DNA from: Pedobacter sp. ok626
Lineage (GTDB): Bacteria > Bacteroidota > Bacteroidia > Sphingobacteriales > Sphingobacteriaceae
Direction: 5' to 3'
Length of the DNA stretch: 64,000 nucleotides
NCBI RefSeq assembly: GCF_900100435.1
Contig: NZ_FNEX01000002.1
Span: 434,001 to 498,000 of the forward strand
Shown here: in pieces, positions 35,773-44,683 of the stretch
Numbering within the stretch: position 1 is the stretch's first letter
Layout: every line of letters begins with the position of its first letter
Notes under the pieces: generated by a model
The model's database searches: none
What the model was told of the DNA's origin: nothing
What the model saw: only the letters and a program-made list of their open reading frames with translations
Made by a program: the position numbers and the translations under genes

Positions 35773-37215
35773 TTATGTTTTTGCTTTGTCGTAAACATTC
35801 CCGCTTTCTTTTGCATTGCTTGTCGTTTCTAAAACAATCACAAAAGGCTGGTCTCCAGCATATTTTTTAAGGTGAATAAAATATTCGTTGGTATGAATCT
35901 CTTCTGTGGTTAAACTTTGTGTAGGCTGAGCTAGTGTGTATGCCTTAGTAATGCCCATTTTTGCAGGTAATTTTACACGGTAAGCTCCCGAAATTGGGGT
36001 ATTGAATACAACCATGTATAGTTTATTGCTTCCTGTTTTTTTAGTGAAATACCCCCAATCCTGTTTTTCCAATCCGGCATACTGACAGTTGTAAATGGCT
36101 TCGTTGTTGATTTTCATCCAGTTACCGATTTGGGTTGCTAATTGCTTTTCTTCTTTTCTAATTGCCCCATCGCCCTGTGGACCAAAGTTCAGCACGAAGT
36201 TTCCACCAAGAGAAACTGATTTAGCAGTCATTTCAATCAATTCATTCGCGGTTTTAATGTGGCCTTTCCAGGCTTTGTTATACCCCCATTGATTTTCTGG
36301 AACAGTCATTACACAATCCCAATCGTTGCCATGCACGTCTTCTATTTTGTTAGGTAATTTACGTTCCCAACCTTGTTCGTAGTCGCCCATTAACACGTTA
36401 TTCGAGTCGAAGTGACGCTTACCGTTTTCATCTGCACGGAAACGACTTCCGATGATGAGTCCTGGTCTAAGTTTGCGCATTTCTGTTTCCAGTTCATCTG
36501 CAAATTCGGCTTGTTTTACCCAGGATTTGTCCCAGGTACCATCAAACCATAAGCCTTTAGCAGTTGGGTACATGGTAAGCAGTTCTATCAGCTGGTTGCG
36601 GGTAAACTGTTTAAAGCCTTCAAAGGCAATGCTATCCTCTTTGGTTTTGATGTCATAACGCCATCCTGGATGGTTCCAATCCATTACAGAAAAATAAAGA
36701 ATTACATCTATCCCAGCTTTATCATAAGCATCAACCAAAGGTTTCATGATGTCTTTTTTCCATGGGGAATTGGCAATGGTGTATGAAGTATACTTACTTG
36801 GCCATAAGCAGAAGCCATCATGGTGTTTAGTGGTGATGGTTACATATTTTGCGCCCATTTGCTTGGCAGTTGCGGCCCATTCTTCTGCGTTAAAATTTAC
36901 AGGATTGAACTTGTAAATCAACGAATCGTAAGTAGATTTCGGGATACCATTCCATGAACGAATCCATTCGGCAGCACCGTTGTATTGTTTCCCATTCCAC
37001 TCTCCCCCAGGGATTGCATATAGACCCCAGTGAATGAATTGCCCTAAACCATAGCCACGCCATTTTTGCATTACCTCATCGGTCCGTTTGCCAATACGGT
37101 GACTGCCGTGTTTTAGCTCAATTTTAGTTCCGGGAGCAATGGATCCCTGCGCCTGCACATCGCTAAACCATAGCCCTGCGCCTATTAATGTTAATGTGAG
37201 TAATATCCTTTTCAT
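35773..37215 (-). CDS. GH29 alpha-L-fucosidase
   Basis: A 480-residue family 29 fucosidase with signal peptide (MKRILLTLTLIGAGLWFSDVQAQ). Family landmarks are GLGQFIHWGLYAIPGGEW, AKYVTITTKHHDGFCLWPSKYTSY, DVILYFSVMDW and the nucleophile region LWFDGTWDK, with D225 as inferred nucleophile. A C-terminal beta-sandwich completes the fold. It releases terminal alpha-L-fucose from glycans in the periplasm or on the surface. Its ATG overlaps the stop of a 46-residue membrane ORF (TAATG). Together with GH88 and DUF2264 it points to a fucosylated, uronic-acid-containing substrate. Confidence 0.94.
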   Translation of the reverse strand: MKRILLTLTLIGAGLWFSDVQAQGSIAPGTKIELKHGSHRIGKRTDEVMQKWRGYGLGQFIHWGLYAIPGGEWNGKQYNGAAEWIRSWNGIPKSTYDSLIYKFNPVNFNAEEWAATAKQMGAKYVTITTKHHDGFCLWPSKYTSYTIANSPWKKDIMKPLVDAYDKAGIDVILYFSVMDWNHPGWRYDIKTKEDSIAFEGFKQFTRNQLIELLTMYPTAKGLWFDGTWDKSWVKQAEFADELETEMRKLRPGLIIGSRFRADENGKRHFDSNNVLMGDYEQGWERKLPNKIEDVHGNDWDCVMTVPENQWGYNKAWKGHIKTANELIEMTAKSVSLGGNFVLNFGPQGDGAIRKEEKQLATQIGNWMKINNEAIYNCQYAGLEKQDWGYFTKKTGSNKLYMVVFNTPISGAYRVKLPAKMGITKAYTLAQPTQSLTTEEIHTNEYFIHLKKYAGDQPFVIVLETTSNAKESGNVYDKAKT

Positions 37216-37355
37216 TATTGATTCCCGATTTTATAATAGTTCCTGACCACAGCTTTTCTTTTTATTGATTCTGTTTTATCCGTTATACTTAAAGCCAGAA
37301 TCAATAAAGCATCTACAACAGCCAGAAGGAAAATGTAGTATTGGTAGGGTTCCAT
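37215..37355 (-). CDS. Small 46-residue membrane ORF coupled to the GH29 gene
   Basis: A short reading frame from ATG at 37355 to TAA at 37215-37217 whose stop overlaps the GH29 start codon by one base (TAATG). The product begins MEPYQYYIFLLAVVDALLIL, one hydrophobic helix (about 7-24), followed by a basic tail with KTESIKRKAVVRNYYK, consistent with a single-pass N-out/C-in membrane peptide. It fills what would otherwise be the empty leader between the operon-end hairpin (37370-37393) and the fucosidase gene. No homologue is recognised; coding status rests on the coupling, topology and position. Confidence 0.45.
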   Translation of the reverse strand: MEPYQYYIFLLAVVDALLILALSITDKTESIKRKAVVRNYYKIGNQ

Positions 37356-37369
37356 ATTCTTAAGTTTAA

Positions 37370-37393
37370 GCAGGCATGTACTTACATGCCTGC
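37370..37393. terminator. Hairpin after the NHL-repeat gene (end of the large Sus-type operon)
   Basis: GCAGGCATGT (37370-37379) and ACATGCCTGC (37384-37393) form a perfect 10-bp stem with a 4-nt loop, 11 nt after the NHL gene stop. The T-content downstream on the minus strand is modest (TTAAACTT), so termination may be partial, allowing some readthrough to the GH29 unit. Confidence 0.6.
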
Positions 37394-37403
37394 GAGTGTT
37401 TGA

Positions 37404-39650
37404 CTATTTCATTATTCTTATGCTATTATTTCCCTGGTCAGCGATAATAAATGCTCCGGTATAGGTATTGTATTTGATGCCCCATGGATTTGTAAAACGG
37501 GCGGATGCCGCAGCGCCGTCTGCATTTCCAGGTGTACCGGTAACAACTGCATTGTTGTTTCCCACAACTGAGGTCTCAGAACCAGCCACGTAGCTAAAAG
37601 TAGAAGCTCCGTTCTGTCCGCTAGCTACTTCTGATGCTAACTGAGAGATCATATGTGCCTGATCATTTGAGATAAATATCTTTCCTGCCTGGCTTATGAA
37701 CAAACCTGACGGGTTGTTAAAGTTCGGCGCAATATTACCTCTTAATCCAGTCCTTACACTCGGTGAAGTATTTGTAGTAAATTTGATCAGCTGACTTCCC
37801 GTTGATTCAAAGGTATTACCGAATGCACCCACGTATAACAATGTTTTCGCAGGGTTTAAGGCAACTGCAACAGGATTATAAACAACACTTGAAGATAATG
37901 TAGTGACAGCATTACCAGCAGTTAACGCAATCTTTCGGATCCTGTTGTTTGCATAGTCCGCAACATATAAAAAGCCCTGAGTTTCATCTAGCGCAAGTCC
38001 TGCAGGTCTGTTAAACGTCGCCGCAGTTCCGTTTCCATCAGCAGTACCTGTAGCACCGGATCCTGCGATAGTGGTAACTGTAGCAACCATAGTTGAGGGG
38101 TTAATGCTGATCTTCCTGATTTTGTGTCCACTGTTATCTGAAGCATACAGTGTAGTTCCGGCATCATCCAAGGCAAGTCCCCAAGGCTTATTAAAGCTTG
38201 CACCTGTACCTGCGCCATCTGTCGTGCCGGCTGTACCGCTTCCTGCAAGAACAGTGGTATTCCCGGTTCGGCTCACCCGTACAATTCTATTGTTATTCTG
38301 ATCGCAGATGTAAATGTTGCCACGCTTGTCAGGTACAACATCTGTTGGACTGGCAAGTGATATGGTATTATTCAGTTTAAGCGTAGTTATCTGTAAATCT
38401 GCAAGCGTAGGTTCAGCATATTTCGCAGTACCTGAAGTTAATGACAGATTTACATTTTTCGCTGCAGAACCAATATTCTGCGCGATCACAGTTTTATCCG
38501 AAAAGTATGGATCGCCGACCACTTCAAACTGCATTTCCCCTGAGAAAGGAACACTTACTTTTAATTTACCATCTTCGTCTGTTGCCGAAGTGGTTATTGC
38601 TGTAAATACAGTTTGGCCTGTCCGCTTATAGCTTACTTTAACGTTAATGCCTGGCAGAATCTGCGAATTACTTTGATCAAGTACGCTGACTTCAACCTGA
38701 GCAGTGGGGGTCAACGCCTTTGAGAGCAGTGTAACTGTTCTGTTTCTTTCATAGGCCATTCTGCTTATGACCTCAGCGGACAAATTATAAAGGTCGTCTG
38801 CCGTATAAATCCTCACTTCTCCGGAGTATGGTGCATTGAGGACCAGCTTTCCATCTTTATCAGTAGTTCCCGTAAGTCCAATATCTTTAAACGCCACCTC
38901 TCCTGTTAGCTTCTGTTGTATAGCTATACTTACATTTGCCAGAGGCGCGCTGTTATCCTTATCTAATACGGTAATTTCTACTGGCACAGTCAAAGGTTTC
39001 AATTCCGCTTTTAATACAAGCTTTTCACCTCTCACATTTTTGAGATTGGTTTTAAGAGTATCTGGGAAATACTTAATGGTATCCCCAACGACTACACGTA
39101 CCTCATTCGGATATGGAAGAGATACAATGAGCTTACCTGATGCATCGGCATTTTCCGATCCGGTGGATAGGTAAACAGTCTGCCCGGGTGCACGACTGCC
39201 TATTGCCAGAGCAAAACCAGGCAAGGCGACATTTGCTTTGTCAGTCACCGTAATATCAAGCGGTGCCATCCCAAATTTTGGGGTAGTATGTAAGGTTACT
39301 TTCCCACCACTTTCGGTTGCAAATTCTAACTCCTGTGCACCGCTATGGTAATAGGTTGTATCAACATCTATTTTTAAATAATTAGGATAAGGAAGCTCCA
39401 TGATGAGCTGTCCCGAGGCATTGGTACGGATTGTATCGATCTGTACGTAATCTCCCTTAGGTGATATTTTGCGACTGACAATAACTTTAACTCCCGCTAC
39501 GGGCAACTGATCGTCGTCGTTAACCACAGAAACACTGAGCGCCGCTTTTAAAACCGGAACGACTTCCATGGAGTCTGTAGCCAGCTTTTTACAGGCCAGA
39601 ACCACTACAAGTAGCAATAACAGCTGAAATGATTTATATATTTTTTTCAT
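37404..39650 (-). CDS. Lipoprotein with four Ig-like repeats and an NHL beta-propeller
   Basis: A 748-residue lipoprotein (lipobox LVVVLAC, Cys20). Residues about 35-410 hold four tandem beta-sandwich repeats of carboxypeptidase-regulatory/Ig-like type, each about 90 residues, with the pattern V.V.D......LPGV.V..........G....A.GKL...LPY..E..... . Residues about 430-748 form an NHL propeller with repeats such as VPDKRGNIYICDQNNNRIVRV, FNKPWGLALDDAGTTLYASD and the closing FTNPWGIKYNTYTGAFIIADQGNNSIRIMK. No catalytic motif is visible. A surface-exposed binding role is inferred. It is the last gene of the susC1-to-NHL run, starting 9 nt after the AP-like/LamG gene. Confidence 0.82.
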   Translation of the reverse strand: MKKIYKSFQLLLLLVVVLACKKLATDSMEVVPVLKAALSVSVVNDDDQLPVAGVKVIVSRKISPKGDYVQIDTIRTNASGQLIMELPYPNYLKIDVDTTYYHSGAQELEFATESGGKVTLHTTPKFGMAPLDITVTDKANVALPGFALAIGSRAPGQTVYLSTGSENADASGKLIVSLPYPNEVRVVVGDTIKYFPDTLKTNLKNVRGEKLVLKAELKPLTVPVEITVLDKDNSAPLANVSIAIQQKLTGEVAFKDIGLTGTTDKDGKLVLNAPYSGEVRIYTADDLYNLSAEVISRMAYERNRTVTLLSKALTPTAQVEVSVLDQSNSQILPGINVKVSYKRTGQTVFTAITTSATDEDGKLKVSVPFSGEMQFEVVGDPYFSDKTVIAQNIGSAAKNVNLSLTSGTAKYAEPTLADLQITTLKLNNTISLASPTDVVPDKRGNIYICDQNNNRIVRVSRTGNTTVLAGSGTAGTTDGAGTGASFNKPWGLALDDAGTTLYASDNSGHKIRKISINPSTMVATVTTIAGSGATGTADGNGTAATFNRPAGLALDETQGFLYVADYANNRIRKIALTAGNAVTTLSSSVVYNPVAVALNPAKTLLYVGAFGNTFESTGSQLIKFTTNTSPSVRTGLRGNIAPNFNNPSGLFISQAGKIFISNDQAHMISQLASEVASGQNGASTFSYVAGSETSVVGNNNAVVTGTPGNADGAAASARFTNPWGIKYNTYTGAFIIADQGNNSIRIMK

Positions 39651-39659
39651 ATTGAAACG

Positions 39660-41414
39660 CTATTTAATGAACTCAGATTCGTAAGTGGATAGGAAAACTT
39701 TACCATCAAGCTTCCATCGGTCTTCTATGGTAACACCATACCAGTAATATAACTGGGCGGCGATGTCTGTATTTCTCAAGGCGAATTGGCCGGGAAGAAT
39801 TGGTACTGGTGTACCGCAGGTTGGTTTCTCCAGGAAATCCCAGATGTAATTACCCGTTAACTCCATATCTTTCCCTTCAGCCAGCGGACTATAATTTTTA
39901 AAATGAGATAGCCCATCGTTACATGGCCAGTACCCGATAAGATTGGCATAATATGGATCGGATGAATTGACCACATCAGCACATGCATCTTCCAGAATTT
40001 TGCTTTCCGGTAACGCCGTGTTCCAGATACGAATGTTCGAAATGGCTTGGTTGGTATTGTTACCAAAGCCAGTTTTCCAGCCTGCAAAAAGATCTGCTGG
40101 AGCAGTGATATCCTCGCCTGTAATTTCCAAAGGTGCTGAAGCTTTTACACCGTCCTGAAAAAGGACAACGAAACGCTTGCTTCCCTCCATATAAACTCTA
40201 GCCGCCAGTGTATACCATTTGTTAATCACCATTGCAGGAACTGCTCTCAGATCAGCCGTATTTACAGCTTTAGCTGTACCTCCTGTAGCCCTTCTGATTC
40301 CAAATCTCCAGGTACCATTTGAACCATTGTGTATGAACCACCATCCCGGATTGCTGTTTGCAGGACTATTAGATTTAAAGAATATGGTAGAATTCTGAGT
40401 TCCAAAAGCCTGAATTCTTAATCTGAATTCTAACGTATATCCTCCGGTTAAACCAAGATCATATAAAGCGGCATTTGCTAGTGGCAGTTTAGCGGTTATT
40501 CCGCTTTCTGTAAACTTCACCCCATCCAGCGCTACCGGAGGAACGATTTCCTGAGACTTGAAGCTGGGATTGTAGTACAAGGTCAGCACATTTCTCTCCC
40601 GTTCCCGGTTAGCGATATCACCAAAGCTTTTACCTGTACCTCCATGGGTAGAGGTCACTACCACAAGCCACTCTTCATCGCCATAAGTTTTTCTACCTTT
40701 AATTACGTCAAGCAATTCACCAATGTAGCCGTCTGTTTTTAATATCGCATCTTTATATTCAGGAACATTTGCGGAGAACCCGAAGCTTTGACCTGCCTTG
40801 TTCACCTCATTAAAGTTAACAATGACAAGATCGTCACTTACCGACTTCAGTTTAACAATAGCCGTGTCTTTCGCGGCAAGATCATTTGATACGGCGATAG
40901 ACTGGTCTGCATAAATCATTAATTTATTATCCAGTTGAGTCCATGGTGTAATCGCCGAAGTACGGCGGATTTTGCCTGAGGCCTGCAGCCTTTCGATCAG
41001 TGTTGGCCAGGAAGTGGCAGCGTCATGTTCATGACCATCATCGTTGGGTGGTACATCAAATGAATCATCTATGATACCGTGTTTACCAACACCTACTCCT
41101 GTCATGATGTTTTTCCATGTTCCGGCATCACTTGGTATAAAATCCGAAAGTGCATTCCAGCTATATTTGCTATTGTTCAGCATTGCCGTCAGTTTTGGTG
41201 GAGCTATCGCTTTAACCTCTGCACCTGTGGCTCCATCAATGACAACAAGTAAAACTTTTCTTCTTTTTTTCGATGCGTCCTGTGGCTCTTCATTCACGTA
41301 GGGCGGATCAAAATACTTTTTACAACCTTGCAGACAGAACAGCACTACTACCATTGCAATGGTAGCCACAATTAAAGTGTTCAGTCTGTTGGTAGAGTTT
41401 TTTATATTTTTCAT
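39660..41414 (-). CDS. Alkaline-phosphatase-fold/LamG lipoprotein, metal site degenerate (DUF4983-type C-terminus), copy 1
   Basis: A 584-residue lipoprotein (Cys31 after VLFCLQG). Residues about 50-290 have the alkaline phosphatase/nucleotide pyrophosphatase fold: VVIDG with D60, a nucleophile-region SDAGTWKNIMTG with T99, and HG at 112-113. The later metal-ligand motifs are altered. The usual D-x-x-G-H reads N205-K-A-G-Q209, and the usual SDHG reads S255-T256-H-G. Residues about 320-490 are a LamG/concanavalin-like domain (GYTLEFRLRI, WYTLAARVYM, ISNIRIWNTAL), and the end carries YANLIGYWPCNDG and WYGVTIEDRWKLDGK. It is a paralogue of the protein encoded at 42907-44631. Likely a binding rather than hydrolytic protein (inference). 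Confidence 0.8.
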   Translation of the reverse strand: MKNIKNSTNRLNTLIVATIAMVVVLFCLQGCKKYFDPPYVNEEPQDASKKRRKVLLVVIDGATGAEVKAIAPPKLTAMLNNSKYSWNALSDFIPSDAGTWKNIMTGVGVGKHGIIDDSFDVPPNDDGHEHDAATSWPTLIERLQASGKIRRTSAITPWTQLDNKLMIYADQSIAVSNDLAAKDTAIVKLKSVSDDLVIVNFNEVNKAGQSFGFSANVPEYKDAILKTDGYIGELLDVIKGRKTYGDEEWLVVVTSTHGGTGKSFGDIANRERERNVLTLYYNPSFKSQEIVPPVALDGVKFTESGITAKLPLANAALYDLGLTGGYTLEFRLRIQAFGTQNSTIFFKSNSPANSNPGWWFIHNGSNGTWRFGIRRATGGTAKAVNTADLRAVPAMVINKWYTLAARVYMEGSKRFVVLFQDGVKASAPLEITGEDITAPADLFAGWKTGFGNNTNQAISNIRIWNTALPESKILEDACADVVNSSDPYYANLIGYWPCNDGLSHFKNYSPLAEGKDMELTGNYIWDFLEKPTCGTPVPILPGQFALRNTDIAAQLYYWYGVTIEDRWKLDGKVFLSTYESEFIK

Positions 41415-41436
41415 GACTATGAATTTATATACGCGT

Positions 41437-42894
41437 TTATTTACTTGGATCGAACAACCATACCTGCTCGGTTAATAATGGAAATTTCGCGGCAATCTTA
41501 TTTTTTGAAACACTGCTCACATATAGTCCCCACTGCTTCATAAAAGGTTCCATATCTTTTTTGGTCCATTCCGAAAGGCGCTCGTAAAAAAAGTCCTTTT
41601 TATCCTGATCGTTTCCGGCTCCAAACCTTGCCATACGGGCTTCTGTACAGAGGTAAGTCATAAAATCATACCCATATTTTTCAAACACCTGAATAAAGAA
41701 CCCCATGCGGGCGTCATTACTGGCACTACTAAATAGTTTTGTATTTCCTCCTGTATTCGTAGCTGATGCAAAAGCAATTGCTGCAGGCATAGCACGATAA
41801 AGGTTGCTGTGCTTATATCCATGTCTGTTGGTGATTTTTAACGAAAAGAGGTTGTTCGACACTTCCCCTAAATCCGACCAACTCCAGGTTGATCCCATTT
41901 GCATATTGTGCCCAATCTCGTGATAAGTCCCCCAGTTAGAACCAACCACAAGGCTCAGCGTAACCGCCTGCTTATAATAATTTTCATTTGCTGTCGCAAC
42001 CACAGGATAGCCGGAATGCTGCGCACCCACACTTGGCTGAATGTCGTGAACGATTCTCCATGGCAATGTTGGATTTCTGTTTCTTACATCTGCCGTAGTT
42101 TCAGACAGCCCATACCATTCCCAGTAACTGTGCAGAATTTCTTCATCCCAGGCCGTCATCAAAGCTGTAGGACTTTCTATAGGAAACTTAACCAGCTTTT
42201 CTGTTGGAAGTGTAAAAATCATGCGTTTGCTGCGCAGTTCAAACCAGGGTACTTTTGTTTTCGCAACCATGGCCTTCCATTCCGCATCTGTTGTTTCACC
42301 CAATACAAAATCAGGTGACTTAACCGCCCCGCTAAAAAACAGGTCTACCTTACGACCAAGTGGCCTGTCGGGAATAATAAAAATTGTACCCCCAAAAAGG
42401 TTCCGTACATAATTTATACCTGGGAATAACTGCAGCCGGGTATAAATTATTGGTGCCCTTTGCAATGGTGATAAACCCGTAAGATTATCATCATGTGCCC
42501 CAACCTGTACCGCCAGTCCGTAAGTATCAGCCGGCACTTTGATGGTGACGAGCTCTCCGGGGGCCGCGTACGTTCCGGTACTAAACCAACCTTGCGGAAC
42601 CACACTGATCCTCAGGTCACTTGATCTAACCTGGATATAGTCAAGATCCAATGTCACCTTATAATCCTTAAGTCTGGGCTCTTCAACGCCTACCATGCCG
42701 GGAAAAACCCTGGCGGCATTAAACTGCGACTTATCAACTTTAGACATCGATGTGTCTAATACCAAATCAAATGTATCTTTGGGGTGATTTCCATCAGTCG
42801 TACCATCAGGATACATCACTCCATAATTTTTTGTACAGCCCACTACCAGGGCAATCAGGGCTAAAGCAATTGTGCTGTTAACTATCTTCTTCAT
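41437..42894 (-). CDS. M60-family (enhancin-like) zinc metallopeptidase lipoprotein
   Basis: A 485-residue lipoprotein (lipobox ALVVGC, Cys20) with an M60/enhancin-like gluzincin domain. The catalytic site is complete: H325-E326-I-G-H329 followed by E344 in SWSDLGEVSNN, which fits the M60 consensus HEXXH(14)E. The preceding beta-rich region (about 90-200, with YAAPGELVTIKVPADTYGLAVQVG and GGTIFIIPD) is the usual M60 N-terminal module. M60 peptidases act on mucins and other O-glycosylated proteins in gut symbionts; here the host or environmental target is unknown. It sits between the two AP-like/LamG paralogues with 13 and 22 nt gaps. Confidence 0.92.
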   Translation of the reverse strand: MKKIVNSTIALALIALVVGCTKNYGVMYPDGTTDGNHPKDTFDLVLDTSMSKVDKSQFNAARVFPGMVGVEEPRLKDYKVTLDLDYIQVRSSDLRISVVPQGWFSTGTYAAPGELVTIKVPADTYGLAVQVGAHDDNLTGLSPLQRAPIIYTRLQLFPGINYVRNLFGGTIFIIPDRPLGRKVDLFFSGAVKSPDFVLGETTDAEWKAMVAKTKVPWFELRSKRMIFTLPTEKLVKFPIESPTALMTAWDEEILHSYWEWYGLSETTADVRNRNPTLPWRIVHDIQPSVGAQHSGYPVVATANENYYKQAVTLSLVVGSNWGTYHEIGHNMQMGSTWSWSDLGEVSNNLFSLKITNRHGYKHSNLYRAMPAAIAFASATNTGGNTKLFSSASNDARMGFFIQVFEKYGYDFMTYLCTEARMARFGAGNDQDKKDFFYERLSEWTKKDMEPFMKQWGLYVSSVSKNKIAAKFPLLTEQVWLFDPSK

Positions 42895-42906
42895 CTTTGC
42901 TCAGGT

Positions 42907-44631
42907 TTAAGGATTAATACTTCTATAGGTAGGCACCCAGGTTTTACCATCCAGGTTTAAACCCAAAGATTGTATGCCCATCCATCCGAATATGAAACTG
43001 GGAATGTCAATACCGTTAGGCATCCGGGTATAAATATCATCCGGAAGGTCCGAGCAAAGGTTTTCACTCAATTCATTAAATGGTGTCCAGGAATAGGCTC
43101 CCGTTAGTGTAAAGTTTCTTTTACTAGGGCTATGATCCATTAACTGGTTTCCTATTCCGTCCATAGATGGCCAGTAGCCAATCAGATTTTTATAATAAAC
43201 GTCAGTAGGTTTCACGTCCGTTTTACAATAATTAGCAGCGATGTAATCATCTGAAAGCGCTGTATTATAAATCCGTACATCAGTAATCAATTTAGATGCA
43301 TCATTACCGGTTGTATAAGAAGGAGAATAGCCAATATTTAAGGGAGCTGTGGTTGAAGTACCGTTTGCTGCCTGAGCGACTGTACTGTTTAACACCCCAT
43401 TTGTAAAGACCTTCATACGCCTGGTAGTTCCATCCATATAAAGTTTACCAGTTAAGGTATACCAGGTGTCCAGGTCAAGCGCAGGTCCTGTTGCCGAAGT
43501 TCCTGCAAGCTGCATTCTCCAGTTGACAGAACCGTTACTCAATATGAATGACCAGCCGGCTGTTGAATTGGCGGTATTGTCAGATTTAGCAATGATTGCC
43601 GGATTTAAATCACCTCTTTTCAAAAGCTTCATCTTTAACTGAACAGTATATTCTCCGGTAGTCCCAAAATTATAGATTGCAGACTCACTCACAGGGATTG
43701 TTCCGAATATGGTTTTTGAGCTATAAACGATCGCCTTCCCTTCGTAAGGAACAGCTGCAGCATTTGGCCTTGAGAAGAACTGATAACTAAACCTCGAATT
43801 GTATAAAAGCGTAAAGCTGTTTAACAATGGATTGCTAAATAAAGAACCGTCATTTTGTGCTGGTGGAATGCTGAAGTTTCCACCTTGATTAGAAGCTACA
43901 ACAATCAGCCAATTCTCAGCTTCATAGCTTTTTCTTTGTTTCAACGTATTAACCATTTCGTTGATGTCATCAAAAGTCTGATAAATAGCATCACTATAAG
44001 CTTTCACACTTGCATCATAACCATATTGCTTACCTGCCCGGTCTACGCCGCTAAACTCGGCAAGTACGACCGTTGCCTTTTCCTCCTTCAATTCATTGAT
44101 TACCGCATTTTTTACAGCTGCATCATCGTTATTAAAACTTAAGTTCACATCTGCATTGCTCACCAGATTTGTACTGAACACCGGGGTCGAAGCAAAAGCA
44201 GCTGTACGCAGACTGGCATTTTTATCTTTGATGTATTTAAAGAACATGGGATAGTTAGCCAGGTTATTGCCTGAAAAATCAGCTTTAGTCACCTTGTGCT
44301 TATTTTTCTTCACGCCCGTTAGCATGTCTGCCCAGGTAGTGGCGGGCAATCCGCTCTCATCACTTACAGAAGCATAGCTCTGAAGGGAATTGTCTTCCAG
44401 ATCAGGGACTCTAATCGCCTTTGTCGCATTAACACTTGCCCCCCTTGCTCCGTCCACGATGATGTAAAGTACTTTTGGCGCTCTATATCCGGTAAGACTA
44501 TCTGACTTGGCAGACAAGTCAATTTTATTTTCAAAATCCTTATTGCAAGACATAAGGGTCAGCAGGCAAAGTACCAGTAAAGGCATGCCAGACACCAGGG
44601 TTCTTTTTTTATACAGCCGATTTTTTATCAT
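42907..44631 (-). CDS. Alkaline-phosphatase-fold/LamG lipoprotein, metal site degenerate, copy 2
   Basis: A 574-residue lipoprotein starting MIKNRLYKKR with lipobox TLMSC (Cys29); a longer frame to 44802 would overlap the upstream gene and hide the signal peptide, so I reject it. The AP-fold part (about 50-290) has IIVDG with D60 and LPATTWADMLTG with T99. The ligand motif D-x-x-G-H reads D197-R-A-G-K201, and SDHG reads S247-N248-Q249-G. The LamG part (about 330-490) has GEYTVQLKMKLL, WYTLTGKLYMDG and ITDVRIYNTAL, and the tail has YYKNLIGYWPSMDGIG. The paralogue is at 39660-41414. Likely catalytically dead for metal-dependent hydrolysis (inference). Confidence 0.8.
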   Translation of the reverse strand: MIKNRLYKKRTLVSGMPLLVLCLLTLMSCNKDFENKIDLSAKSDSLTGYRAPKVLYIIVDGARGASVNATKAIRVPDLEDNSLQSYASVSDESGLPATTWADMLTGVKKNKHKVTKADFSGNNLANYPMFFKYIKDKNASLRTAAFASTPVFSTNLVSNADVNLSFNNDDAAVKNAVINELKEEKATVVLAEFSGVDRAGKQYGYDASVKAYSDAIYQTFDDINEMVNTLKQRKSYEAENWLIVVASNQGGNFSIPPAQNDGSLFSNPLLNSFTLLYNSRFSYQFFSRPNAAAVPYEGKAIVYSSKTIFGTIPVSESAIYNFGTTGEYTVQLKMKLLKRGDLNPAIIAKSDNTANSTAGWSFILSNGSVNWRMQLAGTSATGPALDLDTWYTLTGKLYMDGTTRRMKVFTNGVLNSTVAQAANGTSTTAPLNIGYSPSYTTGNDASKLITDVRIYNTALSDDYIAANYCKTDVKPTDVYYKNLIGYWPSMDGIGNQLMDHSPSKRNFTLTGAYSWTPFNELSENLCSDLPDDIYTRMPNGIDIPSFIFGWMGIQSLGLNLDGKTWVPTYRSINP

Positions 44632-44683
44632 TTCTTTATTTGTTAATGTTAACAGATAGGTTCCTATGTTTTGTGATACGCTT

